Positions 37,023-46,661 are shown, counted from the stretch's first letter. The stretch: 64,000 nucleotides of DNA from Dethiobacter sp. (GCA_018335875.1 JAGXRN010000008.1:25020-89019); one strand, 5' to 3'. Notes: generated from the letters alone by a model not told the origin. Translations and numbers: made by a program.

Positions 37023-37655
37023 TTATGACTTAATTTTATTTATTACCAGTTGAAGTGTCTTATCCGCAATTTTGCCGCCTTCTTCCAGCAAACTGTTCAT
37101 CTCTTTAGAGGCAGCTGCCACATATTCCTGGTCTTTGATGATGTTTAAATTAATTATTACATTGAGATATCCGCTGATCAAAGCTGATTTGAGAAAAGCT
37201 ACCCCGCACCCTACATCGGAGATGGCTATCATTGCGCCAATCTCGCCCATTCTTTTATGGATTTCTATGCCTTCATAAGCTTTGCGCATAATTTCCATGG
37301 GCACAGAGCAGGCCTCCTTGGCGCATTGCTCCAGGGTCTCTTCCTTGATTTTTAGTTGCTCCGGGGTGTCTTTTGGCAAACCGTAAGCTTTTGATAATGG
37401 GGCAAATACCTCAGCATCCTTATCAGTCAATAACTTTAATTCTTCTATGACACGGCTGCCCTTCTCCAGCAAAGCTTGAACTTCTTCTTCAACATCAGCA
37501 TATTTCTTTTTGCCTACTGTCAGATTGCCTACCATATTGGAGAGGGCCATGCCAATTGCCCCTCCCAAAGCGGCGGCTCCGCCTCCGCCAGGCACAGGTT
37601 TTTTTGAAGCAAGTTCCGCCAAAAAGTCGCTGCATGTTTTTTCTACCATAGACAT
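37023..37655 (-). CDS. fchA: Methenyltetrahydrofolate cyclohydrolase, FTCD_C family
   Basis: The 210-residue helical protein of the formiminotransferase-cyclodeaminase C-terminal family has CSDFLAELASKKPVPGGGGAAALGGAIG and GNLTVGKKKYADVEEEV, the two strongest family blocks. It interconverts methenyl- and 10-formyl-THF in the methyl branch of one-carbon metabolism. AAGGAG precedes the ATG. It is encoded 2.2 kb from a FolD that lacks cyclohydrolase residues, so the two are probably complementary. A formimino-THF cyclodeaminase is the main alternative. Confidence 0.9.
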   Translation of the reverse strand: MSMVEKTCSDFLAELASKKPVPGGGGAAALGGAIGMALSNMVGNLTVGKKKYADVEEEVQALLEKGSRVIEELKLLTDKDAEVFAPLSKAYGLPKDTPEQLKIKEETLEQCAKEACSVPMEIMRKAYEGIEIHKRMGEIGAMIAISDVGCGVAFLKSALISGYLNVIINLNIIKDQEYVAAASKEMNSLLEEGGKIADKTLQLVINKIKS

Positions 37656-37779
37656 ATAGCGTACACTCCTTACAATAAGTATTTTGTTATTCTTTATACA
37701 AGCAGGCAGGATATTCCTTCCTCAGGATTATCTATTTTTTATGTGTTGATAATAGCTGACGAAAAACGGGTTAATTTTT

Positions 37780-39006
37780 CTAAAAGGCATAATTGCCGTT
37801 CTTAAAGACCGCTATTTCTTTTCCTCCTGCATCAATTCCTGTTATATTGAGGTCTTGTGTCCCAATCATGAAATCCTCATGGATAAGGGAATCATTCATT
37901 CCTGATTCTACCAGCTCTTCTTTGCTCATAGATTCACAGTTACTGATGCAGATAGGGTAAGCTTTTCCTATGGCCAGGTGGCAGGAAGCATTTTCATCAA
38001 ACAGTGTGTTGTAAAAAAGTATTTTTAATTTTGAAATTGGCGAGTCATATGGAACCAGCGCCACTTCTCCAAGGTAGCGGGAACCCTCGTCGGTTTCAAG
38101 CAGCTTTTTCAGAGTCTTATAGCCCTTCTCGGCGCTATAATCAATAATCTTCCCGTCTTTAAAAGTGAGGGAGAAGTGTTCAATCAGGTTCCCATTATAG
38201 TTTAGCGGCATTGAGCTCACAACAGTACCGTTAACTCCTGTTTTTTTTGGCAGTGTAAATACCTCTTCAGTGGGCATATTGGCAATAAAGTCTGTCCCCT
38301 CAGCCGTGCGGCTTGAGCCGCCATGCCAGACATGATTTTGGGGAAGCTCCACCAATAGGTCTGTGCCTAATGAGTTTTCAAAGCGAAGAAACCTTAGATT
38401 AGCTGAATTCAAAAAGTCTATGCTTTTTTCAAGGGTACTTTTGTGCTCTTCCCAGGCAGCAACGGGATCTTCTGTATCCACCCTGACACACATAAAAATT
38501 GCCTCCCACAGCTTTGCCACAGCATCATCCGCAGAGTGGCCGGGGAAAATTTTCTTTGCCCAGGAGGCAGTGGGAATTGAAACCACACACCAGGGATTTT
38601 TATGTGCCATCAGCCCCTCCCTGTATTCTTTCACCGCCGAACTGCTGCTTTTGTGCGCCCTGACTATTCTGTCCGGCTCCACATCCTTCATCAGTTCCGG
38701 ATCAGATGCGGAGATACTGACAAAGGCCGCCCCCTGCCTGAAATAGGAAAGATAAAGCTCCTTCTGCCACGAGGGAAATTCGTCAAAGACCTCCTCCGGC
38801 GCCAGCAGGAACCTTATTTTTGTAAGCAGCTCATCTCTCCAGTTTACAATTACGTCTCTTGCTCCCTCACGGTAGGCGGTTTCTGCAATCATCCTTGCAA
38901 AAGTAGCACATTCTATGGGCGAGGTTATGACCAGAGTCTGGCCCTGTTGAATATTTACTCCTGTTTTTACTATGAGCCGGGCATACTTTTCAAGCATGTT
39001 GTCCAT
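37780..39006 (-). CDS. Aminopeptidase, M29 family
   Basis: The 408-residue metallo-aminopeptidase has a conserved N-terminal YARLIVKTGVNIQQGQTLVI and the C-terminal metal-binding region with DENASCHLAIG, ESGMNDSLIHEDFMIGT and GKEIAVFKNGNYAF. It removes N-terminal residues from peptides in the cytosol. AAGGAGTG precedes the ATG at 39006; a GTG at 39015 overlaps that site. A truncated flavoredoxin-like ORF lies just upstream. Confidence 0.92.
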   Translation of the reverse strand: MDNMLEKYARLIVKTGVNIQQGQTLVITSPIECATFARMIAETAYREGARDVIVNWRDELLTKIRFLLAPEEVFDEFPSWQKELYLSYFRQGAAFVSISASDPELMKDVEPDRIVRAHKSSSSAVKEYREGLMAHKNPWCVVSIPTASWAKKIFPGHSADDAVAKLWEAIFMCVRVDTEDPVAAWEEHKSTLEKSIDFLNSANLRFLRFENSLGTDLLVELPQNHVWHGGSSRTAEGTDFIANMPTEEVFTLPKKTGVNGTVVSSMPLNYNGNLIEHFSLTFKDGKIIDYSAEKGYKTLKKLLETDEGSRYLGEVALVPYDSPISKLKILFYNTLFDENASCHLAIGKAYPICISNCESMSKEELVESGMNDSLIHEDFMIGTQDLNITGIDAGGKEIAVFKNGNYAF

Positions 39007-39036
39007 TAAGAGCACTCCTTTCTCTACGATACAGCA

Positions 39037-39180
39037 TTATTGTTGCCTTTTAACAGTAAACCCCATGGCAGAACCTGCCAAAGTGATTATGTTTTGTTCT
39101 TTTCCTTCTCTGCCGCAGGAAATCAGGGCAGCCGGGACTGGAGCCAGTAATGTTTGCGGCTTTAAATTCTTTTTTGCCAT
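39037..39180 (-). pseudogene. Flavin reductase-like (flavoredoxin) N-terminal fragment
   Basis: The 47-codon ORF starts MAKKNLKPQTLLAPVPAALI and continues SCGREGKEQNIITLAG. This is the typical start of flavin-reductase-like (flavoredoxin) proteins of 180-200 residues. AAAGGTGG lies upstream of the ATG. The sequence ends abruptly with MGFTVKRQQ, so most of the FMN-binding domain is missing. Whether the peptide is still made is unknown. Confidence 0.6.
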
Positions 39181-39398
39181 AACTTTTTGCCACCTTTCTT
39201 TACTTTTTAGCAGCGTTTATGATTTAATGTAATTAATTTTACCCTTCAATTACTGTTCCCACATTGCACTGAAAAAACTTTGGCCCGAATTCCCCGGCCA
39301 GCAGCGTGCTTACCTTAAATCCGGATTCACTTAACCTATACTTCCACAGCTTGATGCGCAGACTATTATTACAAATTCCATAGAAATGAGGAATTTAT
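39181..39398. other. Divergent intergenic region, possible decayed coding remnant
   Basis: Apart from promoter space for ilvA and the upstream fragment, one minus-strand frame is open for about 50 codons (about 39243-39390), with a protein-like segment LLAGEFGPKFFQCNVGTVIE, but no start codon or ribosome site. It may be another fragment. I cannot assign it. Confidence 0.3.
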
Positions 39399-40604
39399 AT
39401 GATTTTGAGTCTTAAACAATTTCAGGAAGCAGAAGCGCGCTTAAAAGGTATCATCAGGCCCACAGGGATAATATACAGCACTTCATTCAGCAATGAATCA
39501 GGCAATGAAGTCTATATAAAGCCCGAAAACCTGCAAATAACCGGCTCTTTTAAAATCCGCGGCGCTTACAATAAAATTTTTAAATTAAGTGCACAGGAAA
39601 AACAAAAAGGCCTAATCGCCTCCTCTGCCGGCAATCATGCCCAGGGCGTTGCCTATGCCGCACAGAGGCTGGGAGTGGAAGCAACAATTGTGATGCCGGA
39701 AACTGCGCCGCTGATTAAGGTGGAGGCCACAGAAAGCTATGGCGCAAATGTAATTCTGTCAGGGGATTGTTATGATGCAGCCTGCTTTGAGGCAACCAGG
39801 CAGGAAGAAAACAACAACTTTGTCTTTATTCATGCCTTCAATGATTTGGATGTGATTGAAGGACAGGGGACAATTGCACTGGAAGTTTTAACAGAAGTGC
39901 AGGATGCAGACTGTATTTTGGTTCCTGTAGGGGGCGGCGGGCTAATCAGCGGGATTGCCATGGCCGCAAAAGCTATTAACCCTGAAATTAAGATCGTGGG
40001 CGTAGAGCCCGAAGGGGCACAGGCGATGAAACTATCCCTGGAGAGCAATAAGATTGTTTATATAGATAAAGTCAATACCATTGCAGATGGTGTTGCCGTC
40101 AAAAACCCCGGTGATATAACTTTTTCAGTTATACGCGATTATGTGGATGAAATTGTCACTGTCTCTGATTTTGACATCATGGATGCTTTTCTGCTCCTGC
40201 TGGAAAAGCATAAGCTGGTCGGGGAAAGCGCAGGCGTCCTCTCCCTGGCCGGCCTCAAAAAGATTAAAGTTAGAGGCAAAAAAGTAGTTTGTATTGTCAG
40301 CGGCGGCAACATAGATGTGTTAACCATGTCTGCCATGATTAACCGCGGGCTGCTTTCGCGGGGCAGAATTTTTTGCTTTGCTGTTGATCTGCCCGACAAA
40401 CCTGGACAGCTACAGACCATTACAGAAATCCTGGCCAAAGCCAATGCCAATATAATTAAACTTGAACACAACCAGTTCAGGGATTTTGAGAGATTTATGG
40501 AGGTGGAACTGGAAGTAACAGTGGAAACCAACGGCCACAAACATATTGCAAGGATTACCGACGATTTGGCAAGAGCCGGATATAATATTACTAAAATATG
40601 CTAG
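39399..40604 (+). CDS. ilvA: Threonine dehydratase with ACT domain
   Basis: The 401-residue PLP enzyme deaminates threonine to 2-oxobutanoate. It has the PLP-lysine motif ITGSFKIRGAYNKI (about 48-60), SSAGNHAQGVAYAAQ (about 75-90), GGGGLISGIAMAAK and GGNIDVLTMS. A C-terminal ACT domain (about 325-401, FAVDLPDKPGQLQTITEIL) indicates amino-acid feedback. The size suits the catabolic/biosynthetic short form. GAGGA precedes the ATG. It is one of the few plus-strand genes. Confidence 0.93.
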   Translation: MILSLKQFQEAEARLKGIIRPTGIIYSTSFSNESGNEVYIKPENLQITGSFKIRGAYNKIFKLSAQEKQKGLIASSAGNHAQGVAYAAQRLGVEATIVMPETAPLIKVEATESYGANVILSGDCYDAACFEATRQEENNNFVFIHAFNDLDVIEGQGTIALEVLTEVQDADCILVPVGGGGLISGIAMAAKAINPEIKIVGVEPEGAQAMKLSLESNKIVYIDKVNTIADGVAVKNPGDITFSVIRDYVDEIVTVSDFDIMDAFLLLLEKHKLVGESAGVLSLAGLKKIKVRGKKVVCIVSGGNIDVLTMSAMINRGLLSRGRIFCFAVDLPDKPGQLQTITEILAKANANIIKLEHNQFRDFERFMEVELEVTVETNGHKHIARITDDLARAGYNITKIC

Positions 40605-40620
40605 AATAAGCAAGGCATAA

Positions 40621-41139
40621 TTAACAGTACCAACAAAGCGGCAGCCTGATAAAAAAGGTACTGCCCTTGCTTACGTTGTTTTCTGCCCAGATACTGCCCC
40701 CATGCTTCAATAAAATATCTTTACATATATAAAGCCCAAGACCCAAGCCTCCGGGGTCATTGCCGGCAAAATTGTCTCCCCGCGCAAAACTTTCAAAAAT
40801 ATGTTCCAGCATCCCCTTCGGAATACCTATCCCCTTATCCTTCACAGAAATTATTGCACTCTCATCATCCACCTGCAGCGAAACAGCAATTTCTCTCTCA
40901 CCAGGAGAATACTTAGCAGCATTACTCAGAATATTTCTACTTGCAGGAAGTATTTTCCTGCTATTTGCTCTGCTATAAAAATACTTTATAAAACTTAAAA
41001 AGGAGTCTTCCCGACTCCTGACAGGGCTGTCTCCACAGCTCAAAGCACAAACAATACAGTCATATATGTTGTGATCACCATTGCTGAATACGTATCTAAG
41101 ATTGAACTTAAAAAAGCGTGTCATGGGGACTGTCCCCAT
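40621..41139 (-). pseudogene. Sensor histidine kinase remnant (ATPase domain only)
   Basis: The last ~110 residues form a histidine-kinase ATPase domain: N box NILSNAAKYSPG, G1 VKDKGIGIPKGMLEHIFESF, G2 GGLGLGLYICKDILLKHGG and G3 GSTFFIRLP. No H-box or sensor domain is present, and the first ~60 residues look non-homologous. The only start (ATG at 41139) lies inside the 27-bp palindrome at 41118-41144. It is best read as a truncated gene. Confidence 0.7.
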
Positions 41140-41144
41140 GACAC
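41118..41144. repeat. 27-bp perfect palindrome, GTGTCATGGGGAC type
   Basis: GTGTCATGGGGAC and GTCCCCATGACAC flank a central T. It shares the design GTGTCA-N-GGGGAC with the palindrome at 22884-22910. It lies between htpG (ends 41159) and the kinase remnant. Confidence 0.85.
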
Positions 41145-41158
41145 ACCTGTCTTTACGT

Positions 41159-43027
41159 TTAAGTTAATACTTTCCAGATATTATTGGTGAATTCTACTGG
41201 ATCCTCGACCGGTAACCCTTCGATAAGCAGAGCCTGGTTATAAAGCAGGTCTGTGAAAAGCTTAAATTTCTCCTTATTATTTGTAAATGCTTCCTGCAAC
41301 GATTTAAACACACCGTGGTTTACGTTTATTTCCAACACTTTTTCAGCTTTTATCTTCTCTTGATTAGGCATAGCGTTTAATATTTTCTCCATCTCGATGG
41401 TCAGTTCCCCCTCGTTGGACAGGCATACCGGGTGGCTCTTTAACCGTTTTGAGGCTTTCACAGCCGCAACTTTGTCCGCTAAAATACTTTTCATTTCAGC
41501 AAACATATCGTTATCTTCAGAGTGGGGAGATTTACTTTCTTCTGCTTCAATGCCCAAATCACCGCTGGATACAGATTTAAACTCCAGTTCTTTGTAGGCG
41601 CCCATCATCTTTATGGCGAACTCATCCACATCGTCGGTAAAGAAAAGTATCTCGTAGCCTTTGTCAGACACGAATTCGGCCTGTGGCAGCTTTGCAATCC
41701 GTTCAATTGACTCTCCTGCAGCATAATAGATATACTTCTGACCTTCCGGCATTCTGACCATATACTCAGACAAAGTAACCGGTTTCTTTTCTGTGGACGA
41801 ATAAAAGAGCAGCAAGTCCTGCAGGACATCCTTATTACTGCCAAAATCGCTGTACACACCATACTTTAATTGCCTGCCAAAAGCCTTAAAGAATTTTTCA
41901 TATGTTTCTCTGTTATTTTTCAACAGGTTTTCCAGCTCATTTTTAATTTTAGACCTTACGCTCTTGGCAATCTGTTTTAACTGCCGATCATGCTGCAGCA
42001 TTTCCCTGGAGATATTCAGCGATAAATCTTCCGAATCTACCATGCCTTTAACAAAACTGAAATAATCCGGCAGTAGTTCAGCGCACTTATTCATGATTAA
42101 TACTCCGTTTGCGTAAAGCTCAAGGCCTTTTTCGTACTCCCTGGTGTAAAAGTCGTAGGGGGTTTTCTCCGGAATAAATAAGATAGCTTTGTAGCTCACT
42201 GTGCCTTCGGCGCTGATGTGGATATACCTGACCGGCTTGTCAAAACCATACCGCTTTTCCGTATAAAAATTCTCGTAATCTTCATCAGTTAGTTCATTTT
42301 TGTTCTTTTTCCAAATAGGGACCATACTGTTAACAATCTGTTCCTCGGTATAATCCACGTATTCGTTCTCGCTGCCTTCTTTCGGCTTTGTCCGGGTCAC
42401 ATCCATTTTAATGGGATAGCGGATAAAATCCGAGTACTTTTTTATCACAGACCGCAGCCGGTATTCGTCCAAGAACTCGTCATAATTCTCTTCTTCGGTA
42501 TTCTCTTTGATTTTAAGTATCACATCTGTACCAATCCGTTCTTTCTCAAACGCTGCAACCGTATACCCGTCCACACCTTTGGACTCCCACTTATACGCAT
42601 CGGTGCTGCCAAACGCTTTGCTGATTACAGTAACCGTTTCGGCAACCATAAATGAGGAATAAAACCCCACACCAAACTGACCGATTATATCAAAACCGTC
42701 CTTGCTTTCATTCTCTTTTTTAAAATCCAAAGACCCGCTCCGGGCAATAACGCCCAAGTTATCTTCCAGTTCCTCTTTGGTCATGCCGATGCCGGTATCG
42801 GAAACCGTAAGTATCCTGTTGTCCTTATCCAAGGTGATTTTAATAAAATAGTCATCTTTGTTGAAGCTGACAGCATCATCGGTTAACGCCCTGTAATATA
42901 TTTTATCAATGGCATCGCTGGCATTAGAGATTAGTTCTCTTAAAAAAATTTCCTTATGTGTGTAAACCGAGTTAATCATCATATCCAGCAGTCTCTTTGA
43001 CTCCGCCTTAAACTTTTTCTTCGCCAA
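41159..43027 (-). CDS. htpG: Molecular chaperone HtpG (Hsp90)
   Basis: The 622-residue ATP-dependent chaperone has the N-terminal GHKL ATPase motifs [26 protein letters not shown] and [14 protein letters not shown]. The middle-domain block is [28 protein letters not shown] and the C-terminal dimerisation region is present. The start is TTG at 43027, well supported by GGAGGAG seven bases upstream and by the family N-terminus ([23 protein letters not shown]). A sigma-A promoter with a CIRCE operator precedes it, so HrcA probably represses it. Confidence 0.95.
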   Translation of the reverse strand: MAKKKFKAESKRLLDMMINSVYTHKEIFLRELISNASDAIDKIYYRALTDDAVSFNKDDYFIKITLDKDNRILTVSDTGIGMTKEELEDNLGVIARSGSLDFKKENESKDGFDIIGQFGVGFYSSFMVAETVTVISKAFGSTDAYKWESKGVDGYTVAAFEKERIGTDVILKIKENTEEENYDEFLDEYRLRSVIKKYSDFIRYPIKMDVTRTKPKEGSENEYVDYTEEQIVNSMVPIWKKNKNELTDEDYENFYTEKRYGFDKPVRYIHISAEGTVSYKAILFIPEKTPYDFYTREYEKGLELYANGVLIMNKCAELLPDYFSFVKGMVDSEDLSLNISREMLQHDRQLKQIAKSVRSKIKNELENLLKNNRETYEKFFKAFGRQLKYGVYSDFGSNKDVLQDLLLFYSSTEKKPVTLSEYMVRMPEGQKYIYYAAGESIERIAKLPQAEFVSDKGYEILFFTDDVDEFAIKMMGAYKELEFKSVSSGDLGIEAEESKSPHSEDNDMFAEMKSILADKVAAVKASKRLKSHPVCLSNEGELTIEMEKILNAMPNQEKIKAEKVLEINVNHGVFKSLQEAFTNNKEKFKLFTDLLYNQALLIEGLPVEDPVEFTNNIWKVLT

Positions 43028-43056
43028 CAGATTCTCCTCCTTCTAGCTGCGACTGA

Positions 43057-43083
43057 TTAGCACTCACGCTATCTGAGTGCTAT
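43057..43083 (-). promoter_or_regulatory. CIRCE operator (HrcA binding site)
   Basis: On the plus strand TTAGCACTC, nine bases, then GAGTGCTAT. This matches the CIRCE consensus TTAGCACTC-N9-GAGTGCTAA with one mismatch. It lies just downstream of the -10 box of htpG and 30 bases upstream of its start codon. Confidence 0.93.
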
Positions 43084-43095
43084 GCGTTTATTTTG

Positions 43096-43124
43096 TATAT
43101 ATCAAAAATTATGGACCCTGTCAA
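43096..43124 (-). promoter_or_regulatory. Sigma-A promoter of htpG
   Basis: On the minus strand TTGACA (43119-43124), a 17-nt spacer and TATATA (43096-43101) lie immediately upstream of the CIRCE element. Confidence 0.85.
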
Positions 43125-43182
43125 TCTTTCAGGACATCGACGACACCTACTTCCGGCGGGCGTCAAGAAGCCCTATTTATTT

Positions 43183-43836
43183 TCATTTACTGCATATAAG
43201 GTAACGTCCCGGCATCACAGCAATGAAATAGTTGCCGTCTTCATCCGATGTTTCTTCAAACATAACGTAATGTTGGTTATCCATATTGAAGAAACTTACA
43301 TTTGCACCTGGGTATGGTATTCCGGTAAAGGGGTTGGTAAGCCTGCCTTCAACCAGGGAGGCTTCATTGGAAGCTATGATATAAGTTCGTCTGTCAATCC
43401 AGTCATCGTTATTGTTGGCATTGACATGAATATAGATTTGCTTGTTGTCATCCTGCGCCAGGGTTGTGTACGTGCTGGTGGCCATGCCGTTAGCGTCTGT
43501 AACCGCAGCAGTTGCCGATAGTTGATAGTTTCTGTCTTTATCATCTTCCCCGGCAAAGAAACCCACGTCAACCCCTTGGGCCGGCCAATTATTATCACCA
43601 TGAGTTACATAGGCTGTGATTGTGGTAGTCTGGCCACCGCCGGCAGACAGCAACCTTTTGCTGGTTTTCACTGACAAGCGCATGTTTTCATAGACCACAT
43701 CTTCGCCTATTTGCCTCCTGAAGTTATTTTCAACCCCTGAATCAACAGCTTTTGTATCACCAATGATCACGAACCGGGAAATGCCTTTTACATCAATCAC
43801 ATTTTGCGTGTGTTCAGGGATATATGTTAAATTTAC
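43183..43836 (-). pseudogene. Fragment of an Ig-like / carboxypeptidase-regulatory-like surface protein
   Basis: The frame reads from VNLTYIPEHTQNVID just after a stop at 43837-43839. It has an Ig-like block (GGGQTTTITAYVTHGDNNWPAQGV, VTDANGMATSTYTT), then a carboxypeptidase-regulatory-like block (VEGRLTNPFTGIPYPGANVSF, DEDGNYFIAVMPGRY), and stops at ICSK in mid-domain. No ribosome site or signal peptide is present; a GTG at 43800 is the only late start. Both ends look truncated, as for the remains of a large exported protein. Confidence 0.6.
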
Positions 43837-43900
43837 TTATGATACGGTTAGCCGTATGTATTCAATCGAATAAATTTACCTATACAACAGTTATTTCAGA

Positions 43901-44083
43901 TTATCTAAGAACCTTCTCCATCAAATAGCTTCTGTATGTCTTGCCGGGCCACTGTAACTCACCACTTACGACATAACCGACACTTTGGTATAACCTTACA
44001 AGGTGTCCCGCCGGAATAGCGGTATCAAGCCGCAGGCATGTAAGACCCTTTTCTTTCGCAATTATTTCTGCAAATTGTTCCAT
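43901..44083 (-). pseudogene. GNAT acetyltransferase C-terminal fragment
   Basis: The 60 codons MEQFAEIIAKEKGLTCLRLD, then LVRLYQSVGYVVSGELQWPG and YLMEKVL resemble the C-terminal third of a GNAT N-acetyltransferase (R-L-Y-x-x-x-G-Y block). The acetyl-CoA-binding Q/RxxGxG/A loop is missing. It overlaps, in another frame, the end of the fragment at 44025-44264, consistent with fusion by deletion. Confidence 0.55.
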
Positions 44084-44264
44084 CTAAAAATGCAACAGAA
44101 GAAAAGATGCATCCTGTAACGTATGCATTATTCTTGTTATGGACCTCACTAAAATCACCAGCATCATACAGTTTTTGATTTTCTGCACTTAAAAGAGAAA
44201 ATAGTGCGGCAGATTTAATATGCTGTAAAGAATAATACGACCTTATAACTAATTTAACACTCAT
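44025..44264 (-). pseudogene. N-terminal fragment of an unidentified helical protein
   Basis: A strong ribosome site (AGGAGGTG) precedes ATG at 44264. The protein reads MSVKLVIRSYYSLQHIKSAA, then LFSLLSAENQKLYDAGD and NKNNAYVTGCIFSSVAFLDG. The helical start looks authentic, but the last ~20 residues run out of frame into the acetyltransferase fragment. It is therefore a truncated gene with an intact start. The family is not known to me. Confidence 0.5.
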
Positions 44265-44351
44265 GGCATCCACCTCCTATACATGACCAAACATCTTTAT
44301 AATAAACACATATAGGCTAAATGGCGATAATGGCTCACTATTATCCTGTAA

Positions 44352-46661
44352 CTATGCTATTTTCATGTATAAATGTAGCTGAAACGCAATAAACGTGCTT
44401 TGTATCTTGCTCACTCCTCCAAGCATCTCTACCGCGTCAGCAATAGAATGGTACTTTAGCTCAAGGAGACTTGGTAATTTTTCCTGGTCGAGTTCCTCCA
44501 CGCCCGTCTCTATATACTTTGAAAGAACAAACTCTATGAACTCCTTTTGCTTGTCATCCAGGCCGTAGAAAATACTGGCCTGTGCCTCTGCCACACGTAA
44601 TTTACGTGTAATGGGTTTAGTCGCAAAAGAAACATATTCCAGCACATCGAACAAGTCACTGTTTTCGGCGTCGATTAGGCGCTGCAGAGTTTGGAGCACA
44701 TCTTTTCCATACCCAGCTTCATCGAGCTTTTCAAGGAAGACCTTCCGGGTCGAGGGAACAGACCAGATGGCACGCAGTTCTTCCTCATCCCTGAATAATT
44801 CTGGAAGTGTTCCAAACAGGTTATCCATAAACTCTTGCGCTGAAATGGGCTTGCCGTCCGCGCTCCAAAATGATGTAGAAATCATGTGCTGAATCGTACG
44901 TTCTTTTCCATCAGCCAGCTTGATTTTTAATTTAGTCTTTGGCTCAGGATACTCCGGACCTGGGCCTTCTCCTATTTCGCCAGGCATTCTAGGTTCTCGT
45001 GGTTCTCTCGGTTCCTTAGGTTCAGGCTCAACCGGCTCTCCATCCCATTCTGGGTCTGCAAAATGGTGATATGCATTGACATAATCATAAATGGTAAAGA
45101 ACTCTTTGCCATCAAAAAGTCGTGTACCTCGACCAATAATCTGCTTGAACTCAATCATTGAGTTTATGGGCCGCATTAAGACTATATTGCGAATGTTTCT
45201 GGCATCCACACCGGTAGAAAGTTTCTGTGATGTGGTAAGAATCGTCGGGATTGTTTTTTCATTGTCCTGAAATTCGCGTAAATACTGTTCGCCCAGCTCA
45301 CCATCGTTTGCGGTGACTCTGACACAGTAAAGAGGCTCATTGCTGTCTTTGTATTGGTTAATTAAATCCCGCACAGCCAGCGCATGGTCCTGTGTAGCGC
45401 AGAAAACAATCGTTTTCTCAGATTGATTAATTTCAGAGAGAAGGATTTGCACCCTTTTGGCTTCACGTTCTTTAATCTCAATGATTCTATTAAAGTCAGC
45501 TTCAACATAAATTTTACCTGCTTCAACATCACCCTCAATAATCTGGTCATCAGAGACATAGACATACTCATCCAACGTTGTCTGGATGCGTTTTACTTTG
45601 AACGGGGTCAGGAACCCATCGTTGATTCCCTCTTTGAGAGAGTAAACGTATACCGGTTCACCGAAATATTTATAGGTGTCTACGTTGTCTTTTCGCTTGG
45701 GTGTAGCGGTTAACCCCAGTTGCACAGCCGGTGAAAAGTATTCTAATATACCACGCCAGTTGCCTTCGTCATTGGCTCCACCACGGTGACATTCATCAAT
45801 TACAATAAAATCAAAATAATCAGCAGGGTATTCCCCAAAGTAAGGTTGGTCGTCCTGACGAGACATAAAGGTCTGGAAAATGGTGAAGAAAATACTGCCG
45901 TTGGTTGGCACTCTACCTTTTTTACGAATATCTGCTGGGTTTATACGTACCAGTGCATCGTCTGGAAACGCACTGAAAGCATTAAATGCCTGATTTGCTA
46001 ATATGTTTCTGTCAGCCAAAAACAGGATACGCGGCCTCCGTGAACCATCCCGCCTTAGGTTCCAACGGGTATGAAACAGCTTCCAAGCAATTTGAAAGGC
46101 AATAAAGGTTTTGCCCGTACCTGTAGCCAGGGTCAGCAATATACGCTCTTTCTCTTCAGCAATAGCATTGAGAGCACGATTAATAGCAATTTCCTGGTAA
46201 TAACGTGCGCTTTTAGTGCCGCCCACATCTTCGAACGGGACGCTGTTAAACTTGTCTCGCCACTCATTCTTCGCAGAGAAAACATTATTCCACAGCTCGT
46301 CAGGGGATGGGAAACCAGCAACCAATCCCTCAGCACCGTTTTTCATGCAAATTTGGTAAATCTCTTTGCCGTTTGTGGAATAGGTGTAATCTAAGGAAAG
46401 CTTGAGTGCATAGTTCTTTGCTTGGGCTACACCTTCGCCGACCTGTAGTTCATCACTCTTTGCCTCTATGACAGCAAGTTTCTGCCCATTATAAACAAGG
46501 ACATAATCGGCAATTAACGGCTTAGAGCGGCCACCTCCAGGCTGAATTCTGCCTGCAGTAATATTGAATTCCCGAAGGACTCTTGTTCCTTCGACAACAC
46601 CCCAACCGCTTTCTTTTAATTTAGGGTCAATAAGCTCCGCTCTGGTTTCGGCTTCGTTCAT
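44352..46661 (-). CDS. hsdR: Type I restriction enzyme, R subunit (EcoEI-like)
   Basis: The 769-residue restriction/translocation subunit has an N-terminal nuclease (LIADYVLVYNGQKLAVIEAKSD, a PD-(D/E)xK core). The superfamily 2 helicase motifs are LATGTGKTFIAFQIAW, VIDECHRGGANDEG, LGLTATPKR and IIGRGTRLFDG. A Pro/Glu/Arg-rich linker (about 555-590) precedes the EcoEI-type C-terminal domain. GAGGAGG precedes the ATG. It follows hsdS by 15 bases in the order M-S-R. The gene appears intact, so the system is probably active. Confidence 0.94.
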   Translation of the reverse strand: MNEAETRAELIDPKLKESGWGVVEGTRVLREFNITAGRIQPGGGRSKPLIADYVLVYNGQKLAVIEAKSDELQVGEGVAQAKNYALKLSLDYTYSTNGKEIYQICMKNGAEGLVAGFPSPDELWNNVFSAKNEWRDKFNSVPFEDVGGTKSARYYQEIAINRALNAIAEEKERILLTLATGTGKTFIAFQIAWKLFHTRWNLRRDGSRRPRILFLADRNILANQAFNAFSAFPDDALVRINPADIRKKGRVPTNGSIFFTIFQTFMSRQDDQPYFGEYPADYFDFIVIDECHRGGANDEGNWRGILEYFSPAVQLGLTATPKRKDNVDTYKYFGEPVYVYSLKEGINDGFLTPFKVKRIQTTLDEYVYVSDDQIIEGDVEAGKIYVEADFNRIIEIKEREAKRVQILLSEINQSEKTIVFCATQDHALAVRDLINQYKDSNEPLYCVRVTANDGELGEQYLREFQDNEKTIPTILTTSQKLSTGVDARNIRNIVLMRPINSMIEFKQIIGRGTRLFDGKEFFTIYDYVNAYHHFADPEWDGEPVEPEPKEPREPREPRMPGEIGEGPGPEYPEPKTKLKIKLADGKERTIQHMISTSFWSADGKPISAQEFMDNLFGTLPELFRDEEELRAIWSVPSTRKVFLEKLDEAGYGKDVLQTLQRLIDAENSDLFDVLEYVSFATKPITRKLRVAEAQASIFYGLDDKQKEFIEFVLSKYIETGVEELDQEKLPSLLELKYHSIADAVEMLGGVSKIQSTFIAFQLHLYMKIA

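Noticed and set aside
44900..45010. Repeated Glu-Pro-Arg codons in hsdR as a possible tandem repeat or phase-variable tract
   Set aside because: The DNA copies are few and imperfect. It is an ordinary flexible linker between helicase and C-terminal domains.
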